From Phycisphaerales bacterium (lineage in GTDB: Bacteria > Planctomycetota > Phycisphaerae > Phycisphaerales > UBA1924), in NCBI GenBank assembly GCA_040217175.1, contig JAVJNT010000002.1, forward strand, positions 1,558,001-1,622,000: 64,000 nucleotides of DNA, given 5' to 3'. Position numbers and translations under genes: made by a program. Below, in pieces: positions 18,441 through 26,231 of the stretch. The notes under the pieces are model-generated. The model was not told where the DNA came from. It saw only the letters and a program-made list of their open reading frames with translations, and ran no database searches. How positions within the stretch are numbered: the first letter of the stretch is position 1; every line of letters starts with the position of its first letter.

Positions 18441-19267
18441 CGCCCGTCCTCGGGTACGACGAAGCCCATGCGGGCCGCCGTCCGCAGCGCGTCGCCGTCC
18501 TGCACCAGCCACTGCACGAATTCCGCGCCGGCATCGGTAAACCACGCGGCGTGGTGGACCGTTGCGTCGCCGCGCGGCTGGTCGAGGTAGCCCACAATGC
18601 GCACGCGGCTCGCGTCGGCGTCGCTGCCGAAGACCACGCCGAACGACTGCTCGGGCGGCGATCGCTTCGCGAAGTACGAGACGCGCTCGACGATCATCTC
18701 GCCGCCATCGAAGTTGCCCGAAGCCAGCGCGACCTCGCCCCACAGGCCGCTCTCGCGCAGCGACGCCCGCGTCCAGCGGCCCAGGGCCGTCCGCTCGAGG
18801 GCCACGTGCACCGGGGCCCGCCCCTGGGCCAGTTCGCGGCGATCGAGGGTCGAGCCCTTGGCCACCACGACCGCCAGGGTGTTGCCGAGCCAGGGTCCCT
18901 CGCCCATGGGCGTCCGCGTCAGGTCGGCGACCTGGTGCACGCTCTCGCTCAGGTAGGCGTCGGCCTCGGCCCCGCGGTCGAGCCGCATGGCCAGCCAGTC
19001 GGCTTGGTCCATTCGGGCCGTTCGAGCTCCCTCATAGAGCAAGAGATCGACGCCGGGCCTCGCGCCCTCATACAGCGGCTCGAGCCGCCGCGCCAACGGG
19101 GCGAGCACCGGGTCGACGGCGACGCTCACGGCGACCAGTCCGCGGCCCGGCGTCGACTCGACCCGGCCCGAGGCGTCGGGCCAGCGGCTCACCGTCTCGG
19201 GCTTCATCGCGCAGCCGCAGCCCATGAGAACGCAGAACCAGAGCCAGCCAGCGAAGAATCCTCGCAC
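18437..19267 (-). CDS. Extracellular solute-binding lipoprotein, ModA-like
   Basis: A 276-residue protein with a lipoprotein signal (hydrophobic GWLWFCVLMGC; lipobox LMGC), chosen from the GTG at 19267. The mature part resembles periplasmic binding proteins of the molybdate/sulfate type: V-A-V-D-P-V-L-A-P-L-A near the start, a tail A-E-F-V-Q-W-L-V-Q-D-G near the end, and an intervening alpha/beta pattern. No ABC permease or ATPase lies next to it. It is instead the first gene of an operon with a GT-C-like membrane enzyme, so a non-transport role is possible. Confidence 0.5.
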   Translation of the reverse strand: MRGFFAGWLWFCVLMGCGCAMKPETVSRWPDASGRVESTPGRGLVAVSVAVDPVLAPLARRLEPLYEGARPGVDLLLYEGARTARMDQADWLAMRLDRGAEADAYLSESVHQVADLTRTPMGEGPWLGNTLAVVVAKGSTLDRRELAQGRAPVHVALERTALGRWTRASLRESGLWGEVALASGNFDGGEMIVERVSYFAKRSPPEQSFGVVFGSDADASRVRIVGYLDQPRGDATVHHAAWFTDAGAEFVQWLVQDGDALRTAARMGFVVPEDGR

Positions 19268-19414
19268 GGCCCATTCTTCGGGTTCTCGGCCCCCCGGGCT
19301 TTGTAATGGGCCCGGGGCCCTGAAACCCGGCGGCGGCCCCGCCCAACAATCGAGAGTCCTCCCCCGAAGCCCCCGCCCCGGCGAGACCACCGGAGCCGGT
19401 CCCGGAGCCGCCCC

Positions 19415-19900
19415 ATGTACGCCGCAGCCTTCGCCATGAACATCGGAAAGACCGACGACAACCCGCCCGCGACCGACGGCAAGGAATACGTCGAGCCCAT
19501 GGCTTCCGACGAAGACTGCCAGTGGGGGCTTTGGACGCACCTGGGTCCGCTGCTGGCGGCCGTCGTCACCACGGGTGCCATCGCGCCGCTGGCCATCGCC
19601 TGGGGGCTGTACGTGATGCACGTGCCGGGCAAGAACCGTCCGTTCGTGGCCGACCACGGGCGGGAGATGTTCAACTTCGCCCTGAGCTACACGCTCTATT
19701 GGACGGTGGGCACCATCGCGGTGGGCATCGTGACGTTCGGCGCGGGCCTGGTCGTGTTCATGCCCGCCCTGATCGTCCTGGGCCTCGTCGGCACGATCCA
19801 GGCCAGCATCGCCGGGGCGAAGGGTCGCTACTACCGCTACCCGATGTGCTTCCGGTTCATGAAGTCCGCCGAGGAGCGGGCCGCCGCCAGCGCGGCCTGA
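19415..19900 (+). CDS. DUF4870 small membrane protein
   Basis: A 161-residue protein with the DUF4870 pattern: W-T-H-L-G-P-L-L near residue 40, then a segment ending N-R-P-F-V-A-D-H-G-R-E-M-F-N-F-A-L-S-Y, and three to four hydrophobic helices. The family has no established function and is distantly related to Tic20-like membrane proteins. The ATG at 19436 is an alternative start that would remove a short, weakly hydrophobic N-terminus. The divergent gene at 19267 lies 147 bp away. Confidence 0.75.
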   Translation: MYAAAFAMNIGKTDDNPPATDGKEYVEPMASDEDCQWGLWTHLGPLLAAVVTTGAIAPLAIAWGLYVMHVPGKNRPFVADHGREMFNFALSYTLYWTVGTIAVGIVTFGAGLVVFMPALIVLGLVGTIQASIAGAKGRYYRYPMCFRFMKSAEERAAASAA

Positions 19901-19947
19901 CCCAGTTGGACGGGCTGGGCCCGGGGTGCGGCTAAACTCTGGCCGGC

Positions 19948-20754
19948 GTGCCCCTGCTCGAAGCGACCAACCTGCACAAGAGCTTCAACGGGCGCGAGGT
20001 CGTGCGCGGCGTCAGCTTTTCCGTCGGTCGGGCCGAGATCGTGGGCCTGCTGGGCCGAAATGGCGCGGGCAAGACCACCAGCTTCCGCATGACCATCGGC
20101 ATGCTCGCCGCTGACGAGGGCAACGTGCACTTCGACGGCCAGGACGTGGCGCCCCTGCCCATGTACAAGCGGGCTCGCCTGGGCATGGGCTACCTCAGCC
20201 AGGAGCCCAGCGTCTTCCAGCGGCTCACGTGCGAGCAAAACCTGCTGGCCATCCTCGAGACGCTGTCGCTCTCTCGCAGCGAGCGCAAGCAAAAGGCCGC
20301 CGAGCTGCTCGACCGCTTCGGCCTGACCAAGAAGGCCAAGGAGAAGGCGCGGACCTGCTCGGGCGGCGAGCGTCGCAAGCTCGAGATCGCGCGGGCCCTG
20401 GTCACCAACCCACGGATCATCCTGCTCGACGAGCCCTTCAGCGGGGTCGACCCCATCGCCGTCGAAGACCTGCAGCAGGAGATCCGCATGCTGCGCGACG
20501 CGGGCATCGCGTGCCTCATCACCGACCACAACGTCCACCAGACGCTGAAGGTCTGCGACCGGGCGTACATCATCAATGACGGCAAGGTTTTCGCCGAGGG
20601 CGCCCCGGGCCCGCTCATCAAGAACGAGCTCGTCCGCCAGACCTACCTGGGCGGGCTGTTCCGCGGCGACGAGTTCGATACGCCCGACGCGCCGCCCTCG
20701 ATCCGCCGGCGTCGCCGGCCGGGCGGCGGCACCTCGACGGAGCCAAGGCCGTGA
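19948..20754 (+). CDS. lptB: LptB, ATPase of the LPS export ABC transporter
   Basis: LptB powers extraction of LPS from the inner membrane with LptFG. The 268-residue ABC ATPase has Walker A GRNGAGKTT, Q-loop GYLSQEPSVF, signature CSGGERRKLEIARAL, Walker B IILLDEPFSGVDP and the LptB-specific switch region ITDHNVHQTLKVCDRAYI. A basic Arg-rich tail follows residue 245. The start is GTG. It overlaps the downstream PEGA lipoprotein start by four bases. LptFG are not in the window. Confidence 0.93.
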   Translation: MPLLEATNLHKSFNGREVVRGVSFSVGRAEIVGLLGRNGAGKTTSFRMTIGMLAADEGNVHFDGQDVAPLPMYKRARLGMGYLSQEPSVFQRLTCEQNLLAILETLSLSRSERKQKAAELLDRFGLTKKAKEKARTCSGGERRKLEIARALVTNPRIILLDEPFSGVDPIAVEDLQQEIRMLRDAGIACLITDHNVHQTLKVCDRAYIINDGKVFAEGAPGPLIKNELVRQTYLGGLFRGDEFDTPDAPPSIRRRRRPGGGTSTEPRP

Positions 20755-21143
20755 TCGCGCGCACGGCTGTGGTCATCGCACTGGCGTTCCTCGCCGGCTG
20801 CACCTCGCGCACGATCGTGGTGACCAGCGAGCCGCCCGGGGCCCTCGTTACGCTCAATGGCGTCGAGGTCGGGGCGACGCCGCTGGAGGTCGGCTTTCGC
20901 TACTACGGCCAGTACGACCTGCGCCTCCGCAAGGACGGCTACCAGCCGCTGAGCGCCGCGCCCTGGGCAAACGCGCCGTGGTACGAGTACCCGCCCATCG
21001 ACTTCGTGCTGCTGCCCTTCCCGATCGAGACCCGGGTGAAGTGGCACTACGAGCTCGAGCCCGTGTCGGTCGAGCAGGACGCGGCCGGCGCGCTGATCGA
21101 GCGCGGCGAGCAGATGCGTCGGGCCGTCGAACCGGGCGCGTAG
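20751..21143 (+). CDS. PEGA-domain lipoprotein
   Basis: A 130-residue lipoprotein: signal MIARTAVVIALAFLAGC with lipobox LAGC (Cys17), then a PEGA repeat (V-T-S-E-P-P-G-A-L-V-T-L-N-G-V-E-V-G-A-T-P-L) and K-D-G-Y-Q-P. PEGA domains are surface-associated beta-rich modules. Its GTG overlaps the lptB stop as GTGA, so the two are coupled and a role at the outer membrane alongside LPS export is plausible but unproven. Confidence 0.8.
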   Translation: MIARTAVVIALAFLAGCTSRTIVVTSEPPGALVTLNGVEVGATPLEVGFRYYGQYDLRLRKDGYQPLSAAPWANAPWYEYPPIDFVLLPFPIETRVKWHYELEPVSVEQDAAGALIERGEQMRRAVEPGA

Positions 21144-21146
21144 GCG

Positions 21147-21659
21147 TCAGTCGAGATGGAGCTGGCCGATCTCCGAGGGCCGCGTCGTCGCTGGCGCGTC
21201 GCCGTTCAGCCGCGCGGCCACCACGCGACCGATGTACAGCTCGTGATCGGCGTCCATGTCCACGTGCCGAACCACCTCGCAGTCGAAGGCAAGCGCGCTC
21301 GACTCAAGGATTGGCGCGCCGGTTTCCAGCGTCACCACCGAGAGCGCGTCGAACGGATCGTGGTACTCCTCGGCCGAGGGATAGCGCTCGAAGCGTCGCC
21401 GCATGATGCGGTCCTCGGGTGACACGCTCGAGATCGCGAAGGTCCTCGAGTCGCGGATGAGCGGCTCGATGCGGTGGCCGCGACGCACGGGCACGCAGAC
21501 GAGCAGCGGCTCGGTCGCGCACAGGTGCACGCCAAGGGCGAGGATGCCGGCCCGATCGCCGTCGTGGCGGGCCAAGAGCAAGTAGAGGCCGGTCGGCAGT
21601 CGGTCACAGGCTTCGGCGATGAGCCGCTGCCGAGCGGGATCGAAATTCGTCTCGGTCAC
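21147..21659 (-). CDS. Flavin reductase-like domain protein
   Basis: A 170-residue protein with the split-barrel flavin-binding pattern of the flavin reductase/flavoredoxin family: L-P-T-G-L-Y-L-L-L-A-R near the start, C-V-P-V-R-R-G-H-R-I-E-P-L-I-R-D-S-R-T-F near the middle, and the D-H-E-L-Y-I-G-R-V-V motif near the end. The GTG start at 21659 has a GGGAG ribosome site. It converges on the PEGA gene with a 3-bp gap. Substrate unknown. Confidence 0.75.
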   Translation of the reverse strand: MTETNFDPARQRLIAEACDRLPTGLYLLLARHDGDRAGILALGVHLCATEPLLVCVPVRRGHRIEPLIRDSRTFAISSVSPEDRIMRRRFERYPSAEEYHDPFDALSVVTLETGAPILESSALAFDCEVVRHVDMDADHELYIGRVVAARLNGDAPATTRPSEIGQLHLD

Positions 21660-21819
21660 GCGATCTCCCGGAGTTGGGGGTCGGGCCCGAGTGTACGGAT
21701 ATCGGGCCGTTGCGGATCCCCAGCACGTCACTTGTGAACACAACCCGATCAGATCTACCATATTCGGAGATTGATTGGATCGAATTGTGAAGAATCGCCG
21801 AAATCGGGCACAGATTGTG

Positions 21820-21848
21820 TTGCATTGTGGGGTGAAGTGGGTCATAAT
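21820..21848 (+). promoter_or_regulatory. Sigma-70-type promoter of mraZ with embedded MraZ operator repeats
   Basis: The -35 TTGCAT (21820-21825) and -10 CATAAT (21843-21848, 5/6 to consensus) are 17 bp apart. In the spacer are two perfect TGGGN boxes, TGGGG at 21828 and TGGGT at 21838, exactly 10 bp apart. This is the spacing known for the direct repeats bound by E. coli MraZ. A degenerate third box (TGTTG) lies 10 bp further upstream at 21818. Confidence 0.7.
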
Positions 21849-21881
21849 CCCACGTAATGCCCTCCGTGAGTGCCCCTATCG

Positions 21882-22325
21882 ATGCTCTTCACCGGACATG
21901 CCGAGCACAGCATCGACGCCAAGCTGCGTCTTTCGCTACCCAAGAAGCATCGGAACCAGTGGGACCCCGAGGAGCAGGGCGACCAGTGGTATTGCGTGCC
22001 CTGGCCCAACGGCATCCTGAGGCTGTATCCGGCCAAGACGTTCGAGCGGCTCGCGCAGCTCAGCGCCGAGAGCCTGACGCCCAACGAGGACGAGGGCGAG
22101 CTCGAGGCCACGCTGTATGGCCTGGCCGAGATGCTGACGGTCGACGGCCAAGGCCGGATCATGCTGCCCAAGGAGCACCTGGAGATGACCGGGCTCGGGC
22201 GTGCGGTAGTGGTCGTCGGCGTGCGGAACCGGCTGGAGATCCACGACCAGGACGGTTGGCAAGCGGATCGAGCAAGGCGCTTCGCCGACTTGCCCAACCT
22301 GGTCCGAAAGGTCGATTCGAAGTGA
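21882..22325 (+). CDS. mraZ: MraZ transcriptional regulator
   Basis: A 147-residue protein with two MraZ/AbrB-like half-barrels: MLFTGHAEHSIDAKLRLSLP at the N-terminus and LTVDGQGRIMLPKEHLEMTG in the second repeat, both with the D-x-K/Q-x-R-x-x-L/M-P signature. MraZ binds DNA in the mraZ promoter and normally heads the division/cell-wall cluster. The start at 21882 is chosen to match the family N-terminus. GTG 21870 is possible. The usual partner rsmH (mraW) does not follow; instead there is an apparently non-coding stretch and a terminator. Confidence 0.9.
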   Translation: MLFTGHAEHSIDAKLRLSLPKKHRNQWDPEEQGDQWYCVPWPNGILRLYPAKTFERLAQLSAESLTPNEDEGELEATLYGLAEMLTVDGQGRIMLPKEHLEMTGLGRAVVVVGVRNRLEIHDQDGWQADRARRFADLPNLVRKVDSK

Positions 22326-22499
22326 TCGCAACCCTGGACGAGACACGGGCCTTCAGCCGCTTCGCAGGACGCGAGGCAGCCGGGGCTCGGGTCAAGGCGA
22401 ATCACGGCGTCCAGCCAATGGATGCCATCGGAAGTCGGAGAGAGAGGGGCGCCGGCCACGGCTGACGCTTCGCGGCGCGACCCGTCCTGATCGGCGGCG

Positions 22500-22737
22500 A
22501 GCGCATTTCGAGGGGCCCGCAAGGCAGCGGGTGACACACGCAGTCGTGCGAGGGGCTCATGGACGAGCCCCGGCGTGGTCCCCCTCGATCGTCGATTCCG
22601 CTCTTGCTCGAAGGGCCCTCGGGGCGATCCCGACGGCTCACCCAGGACACCACCGGCTCCGCGGCAGTTCCCACCACCACCATCATGCTGCGAGCCACTC
22701 GATCCGCCCCGGCACCACCCGGGGCGGATCTCATTTT
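22500..22737 (+). ncRNA. Candidate structured RNA downstream of mraZ
   Basis: From 22326 to 22766 no recognisable protein is found. TCGAGGGG (22508-22515) can pair with CCCCTCGA (22581-22588), closing a junction that holds three consecutive hairpins: CCCGC/GCGGG (22516-22531), CACG/CGTG (22537-22548) and GGGGCTC/GAGCCCC (22552-22571). A further hairpin TCGGG/CCCGA lies at 22619-22633, and the stretch ends in a strong terminator. It does not carry the conserved segments of RNase P RNA, tmRNA or SRP RNA. It could be a separate small RNA or the mraZ 3' untranslated region. The 5' end is unknown. Confidence 0.35.
22701..22737 (+). terminator. Rho-independent terminator
   Basis: A perfect 12-bp stem, GATCCGCCCCGG and CCGGGGCGGATC with loop CACCAC, is followed by TCATTTT. 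It terminates rightward transcription from mraZ or the candidate RNA, just before the convergent DUF427 gene. Confidence 0.85.
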
Positions 22738-22766
22738 GGGCTCGGAAGCTCCGGGCTCGGATGGGA

Positions 22767-23051
22767 TCAGCCCTCGACCTCAACCCCGCGCCAGAACGCC
22801 ACGTAGCCCTCGAAGTTCTTGGCCTGGGGCTTTGCTTCGGGGTAGTACCACGCGGCGTGCTCGGCGGTCTTGCCGTCGACTACGACGTCGTAGTACCTGG
22901 CCTCCCCCTTCCAGGGGCAGTTGGTGGTCAGGGCGTTGTCCTGGAAGTACTCACGCTTGATCGAATCGGGCGGAAAGTAGTGGTTGCCCTCGACGACTTC
23001 GGTCTTGTCCGACTCGGCCACCACGGTCCCGTTGAACACTGCTCGCGCCAT
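22767..23051 (-). CDS. DUF427 domain protein
   Basis: A 94-residue protein covering one complete DUF427 domain: M-A-R-A-V-F-N-G at the start, V-E-G-N-H-Y-F-P-P-D-S-I near residue 22, then T-N-C-P-W-K-G-E-A-R-Y-Y-D-V and A-A-W-Y-Y-P-E-A. The C-P-W-K-G-x-A-x-Y motif is the family hallmark. Function is not established. The start at 23051 is fixed by the family N-terminus. It is divergent from the Nudix gene, with 57 bp between starts. Confidence 0.88.
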   Translation of the reverse strand: MARAVFNGTVVAESDKTEVVEGNHYFPPDSIKREYFQDNALTTNCPWKGEARYYDVVVDGKTAEHAAWYYPEAKPQAKNFEGYVAFWRGVEVEG

Positions 23052-23108
23052 GACGTTTCTCCTGAGCGCCTCCGTTCGGACGCAGGACCGGCTAGCCTTC
23101 CGGCCCCG

Positions 23109-23666
23109 ATGCCCGACCACGACGCGTTACCGTATCGACTCGCGTGCCTCTGCGATCTCCGTGACCGCCGGGGCCGCGTCCTGCTGATCGAACGTCGCAA
23201 GTCGCCCAATCAAGGCCTGTGCTCGCCGATCGGCGGGAAGCTCGATACGGCGCTCGGTGAATCTCCCCACCAGTGCGCCCGGCGAGAGATCCAGGAAGAG
23301 GCCGGCATCGACGTGCCCATCGAGCGGCTGCACCTGCAGGGGCTCGTGAGCGAGCGTGCGTTCGAAGGCAAGGGCCACTGGCTGATGTTCTACTTCCGCG
23401 TGCTAGGGCCGGTCGAGGTGCCAGAGCAGGACATCAGCGAGGGCCGGCTGCGGTGGTTCGAGCCCGGACAGCTTTCGGACCTCCCGCTGCCCGAGACCGA
23501 TCGCTCGGTCATCTGGCCCCTGGTGGATGACCATGACCACGAGCACCTGGCGCGTCCGGACGCCCACCGGCCGGGCCTGCCGGGCCTGTTCGCGGTGCAC
23601 ATCGACTGCCGCGATGATCGGCTGGCATGGTCGGTGGAACAAACCGGTCGGGCTTCCCAAACGTAA
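23109..23666 (+). CDS. Nudix hydrolase
   Basis: A 185-residue Nudix (MutT-like) pyrophosphohydrolase. The box reads GGKLDTALGES-x6-RREIQEEAGI, with the REx2EExG core intact and two extra residues before the first box Glu. The N-terminus (YRLACLCDLRDRRGRVLLIERR) and SPIGGK segment are typical. The C-terminal 40 residues, including H-D-H-E-H-L-A-R-P-D, are not explained by the domain. Substrate unknown. The gene runs towards nfeD with a 46-bp gap. Confidence 0.85.
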   Translation: MPDHDALPYRLACLCDLRDRRGRVLLIERRKSPNQGLCSPIGGKLDTALGESPHQCARREIQEEAGIDVPIERLHLQGLVSERAFEGKGHWLMFYFRVLGPVEVPEQDISEGRLRWFEPGQLSDLPLPETDRSVIWPLVDDHDHEHLARPDAHRPGLPGLFAVHIDCRDDRLAWSVEQTGRASQT

Positions 23667-23699
23667 GGTGACCATGGCGGGCGCCCCGTTCGATCGCAA

Positions 23700-23705
23700 T
23701 ATACT
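23700..23705 (+). promoter_or_regulatory. Possible -10 element for the nfeD operon
   Basis: TATACT (5/6 to consensus) lies only seven bases before the ATG at 23713, so transcripts would be nearly leaderless. No matching -35 is visible. If translation instead starts at ATG 23674, this element would lie inside the coding region. Confidence 0.3.
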
Positions 23706-23712
23706 TCCACGC

Positions 23713-25593
23713 ATGACCAATCCGCTGCGAACAACCTCCTTCCATCCCTGGCGGGCCTTCCGGCTGGTCGTGCTTTCGCTGATCGCGACGTGCCTCGTGG
23801 TCGTCGAGGCTGGCGTGGCCCAGGACGGGGCCGGCAGCGAAGCCGGCCCCGCACCAACGGCCTCGGTGCCCGCGTCGAGGCAGGCCCAGGAAGTCATCGT
23901 GCTCCCGATCCGAACGGCGATCGACCGGTTCACGATGAAGAGCCTCGAGCAGCGCCTGCAGCGGGCCGAGGACGACGGCGCGCAGGCGGTGGTGATCGAG
24001 CTCGACACGCCCGGCGGCGAGGTCGGCGCGGTGCTCGAGATCAGCAACCTGCTCAAGACGAGCCAGGTACCGACGATCGTCGCCTGGGTGAACTACACCG
24101 CGTTCAGCGGCGGCGCGATCATCGCGATGGCCTGCGACGAGATCGTGACGGCTGATCCGGGGACGCTGGGCGACGCCATCCCGATCCAGGTGTCGCAGCT
24201 CTTCGGATTGCAGCAGATGAGCGAGGATCAGAAGCAGAAGATCCTCGCGCCGCTGCTCGTCGACCTCGTCGATTCGGCCCGGCGGAACGGCTACGACGAG
24301 AAGCTCGTCCAGGGCTTCGTGTCGCTGGGCGTCGAGCTCTGGATGATCGAGCGCACGCGTCCCGGCCCGGAGGGTCAGCCCGCGGGCGAGCGGATGTTCG
24401 TTGACCTTGCCGAGTATCGCCTGCTCTTCGGCGAACCGCCGGAAGTGCGCACGCCCCAGATTCCGTCGGCGGGCACCGGGCTCACCAAGACGGCGCGAGC
24501 CGACGAGGCGCAGGCTCCCGGGTCGGTCGAGCCGGGCGACGCGACCGCTTTCCGGCCGGCATCGCCCGGGCTAGCTGCTCTCGAAGAAAAGCCCGAGACA
24601 AGCGTGAGCCAGGGGCTCGCGGTGCCGACGACGCGTCCGACGCTCAGCGAGGCGGATCGGGGCGGTTGGCGGGTGGTGGCCTACGTGACGGACGGCCGGG
24701 CCCCGGTCACCATGACCAGCGACCAGCTCGTGCGATACGACGTGGCCAACCGCGTGGTGCAGAGCGATGCGGACCTGCGGGCCTACTTCGGTGCGACGTC
24801 CTTGCAGCGATACGAGGAGAACTTCTGGTTCGTCATCGCACGCTTCCTGTCGAATCCGCTGATCCAGGGCCTCCTCCTCGTGTGCGTCGTCGTGGGCTTC
24901 TTCATCGAGATGGCTAGCCCGGGGCTGGGCGTGTTCGGCGCCATCGGCCTGCTGGCACTGGTCGGTCTGCTTGCGCCGGCGGCCATGGTCGGCATGGCGG
25001 GCTGGTGGGAGTTCGTCGCGCTGGGCCTGGGCGCGGTGCTGGTGCTCGTCGAGGTGTTCGTCGTGCCGGGGCTCGGGGTGCCTGGGGTGATCGGCGCCGT
25101 CTTGGTCTTCGTCGGGCTGCTCGGCACGTTCACCGGCGGCAGCAGCTTCCAGACCCAGGGCGAGTTGCTCACGGGCGTGGTCGTTCTTCTGCTTTCGCTG
25201 GCGACGGCGGGCGTCATCATCTTCTTGATTGCGCGAAATCTCGGAAGCATCCCGGGACTCAACAGGCTGATCCTCAAGAGCGTTCCCGCCGACGACGATG
25301 ATGCACCGTCGTTCTTCGACGCGATGGTCCCGACGTCGACAACGGCCTCGACCACGCTGACCGTCGGAGCCATCGGCGAGGCCGTGGGCGTGCTGCGTCC
25401 CTCCGGCCGGGCCAAGTTCGGTGAGGACCTGGTCGACGTCGTATCGGTGGGGCCGATCATCGAAAGCGGAGAGCGCGTCCGCGTCATCGAGGCGACGGCG
25501 TTCAGCGTGGTCGTCGAGCGGGCCCCCGAGCCGGAGTCGTCCCCCGAAGATGCCGATGAAGACGGCGTCGACGATGGCCGGGAGGACGCCTGA
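23713..25593 (+). CDS. NfeD-type membrane-bound ClpP-class serine protease (long form)
   Basis: A 626-residue protein: signal or anchor helix (LVVLSLIATCLVVVEAGVA), ClpP-class protease domain with nucleophile Ser132 in T-A-F-S-G-G-A-I-I-A and the E-L-D-T-P-G-G motif, a variable linker of about 170 residues, five hydrophobic helices from about residue 385, and a C-terminal OB-like NfeD domain. Long NfeD proteins accompany flotillin-type proteins and are thought to act in membrane microdomain turnover. Here it is coupled to a short nfeD (stop and start overlap by one base) and then floA. Confidence 0.88.
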   Translation: MTNPLRTTSFHPWRAFRLVVLSLIATCLVVVEAGVAQDGAGSEAGPAPTASVPASRQAQEVIVLPIRTAIDRFTMKSLEQRLQRAEDDGAQAVVIELDTPGGEVGAVLEISNLLKTSQVPTIVAWVNYTAFSGGAIIAMACDEIVTADPGTLGDAIPIQVSQLFGLQQMSEDQKQKILAPLLVDLVDSARRNGYDEKLVQGFVSLGVELWMIERTRPGPEGQPAGERMFVDLAEYRLLFGEPPEVRTPQIPSAGTGLTKTARADEAQAPGSVEPGDATAFRPASPGLAALEEKPETSVSQGLAVPTTRPTLSEADRGGWRVVAYVTDGRAPVTMTSDQLVRYDVANRVVQSDADLRAYFGATSLQRYEENFWFVIARFLSNPLIQGLLLVCVVVGFFIEMASPGLGVFGAIGLLALVGLLAPAAMVGMAGWWEFVALGLGAVLVLVEVFVVPGLGVPGVIGAVLVFVGLLGTFTGGSSFQTQGELLTGVVVLLLSLATAGVIIFLIARNLGSIPGLNRLILKSVPADDDDAPSFFDAMVPTSTTASTTLTVGAIGEAVGVLRPSGRAKFGEDLVDVVSVGPIIESGERVRVIEATAFSVVVERAPEPESSPEDADEDGVDDGREDA

Positions 25594-26093
25594 TGGATCC
25601 GCTGCTGGTATGGGGACTGCTGCTGCTGGGCATCTCGGCCTTCCTGGGGCTGCTGGAGTTCTTCGTGCCCAGCGCGGGCATCATCGGCATCGTGGCGCTC
25701 GTGGTGGCGATCGCCGGCGTGGTCTGCTTGTGGAGCTACGAGACCGCGTGGGGCATCACGGGCATGCTGGGCGTCCTGGTCATCGCGCCGACGGCGACGT
25801 ACTTCGGGTTCAAGGTCCTGCCGTACACGCCCATCGGCAAGGGACTCATTCTCAGCAATCCCGACCCGGACGACCCGTCCGGCGACGCGTCCAACGCCTC
25901 GCACGCGCTGCGCATCGCGCTCGTCGGCCAGGAGGGCATGGCCCAGACCGACCTGCGGCCCATCGGCGTGGTCAAGATCGAGGGCCAGCGGCACGACGCC
26001 GTCGCCGAGAGCGGCTACATCCCCGGCGGCTCGCGCGTAAAGGTCATCTCGGCCGACGGCATCCAGCTCAAGGTCCGCCAGATCCAGGCGTAA
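25593..26093 (+). CDS. Short NfeD-family membrane protein
   Basis: A 166-residue protein with three to four N-terminal transmembrane helices (L-L-E-F-F-V-P-S-A-G-I-I-G-I near residue 20, the NfeD signature) and a C-terminal OB-like domain beginning around G-Q-E-G-M-A-Q-T-D-L-R-P-I-G and ending in the typical R-V-K-V-I-S-A-D-G-I-Q-L-K-V. No protease domain. Its ATG overlaps the long nfeD stop (TGATG). It is the middle gene of an nfeD-nfeD-floA operon. Confidence 0.85.
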   Translation: MDPLLVWGLLLLGISAFLGLLEFFVPSAGIIGIVALVVAIAGVVCLWSYETAWGITGMLGVLVIAPTATYFGFKVLPYTPIGKGLILSNPDPDDPSGDASNASHALRIALVGQEGMAQTDLRPIGVVKIEGQRHDAVAESGYIPGGSRVKVISADGIQLKVRQIQA

Positions 26094-26231
26094 GGACCAG
26101 CCAGCGACATCGAAGGGGAGGCCCCGCGTTCGTGATGCCCCGCTTGCAGCGGCCGGGCATGGGCTTATAGTCCGCCCTCATCCGTCGGCGCGGGCCACGA
26201 GGGCCCCAGCCGGCTCCAGGAGGTGTCAGGA

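Noticed and set aside
19906-19938. Promoter for lptB (TTGGAC ... TAAACT)
   Set aside because: The spacer is 21 bp and both hexamers are poor matches.
22322-22465. 47-codon reading frame overlapping the mraZ stop (GTGA)
   Set aside because: No family resemblance, in particular none to RsmH, and it runs into the structured region; kept only as a possibility.
22326-22740. RNase P RNA, tmRNA or SRP RNA after mraZ
   Set aside because: None of the conserved segments (GAGGAAAGTCC-type, tRNA-like 3' end of tmRNA, GGAAGCAGC-type SRP loop) was found on either strand.
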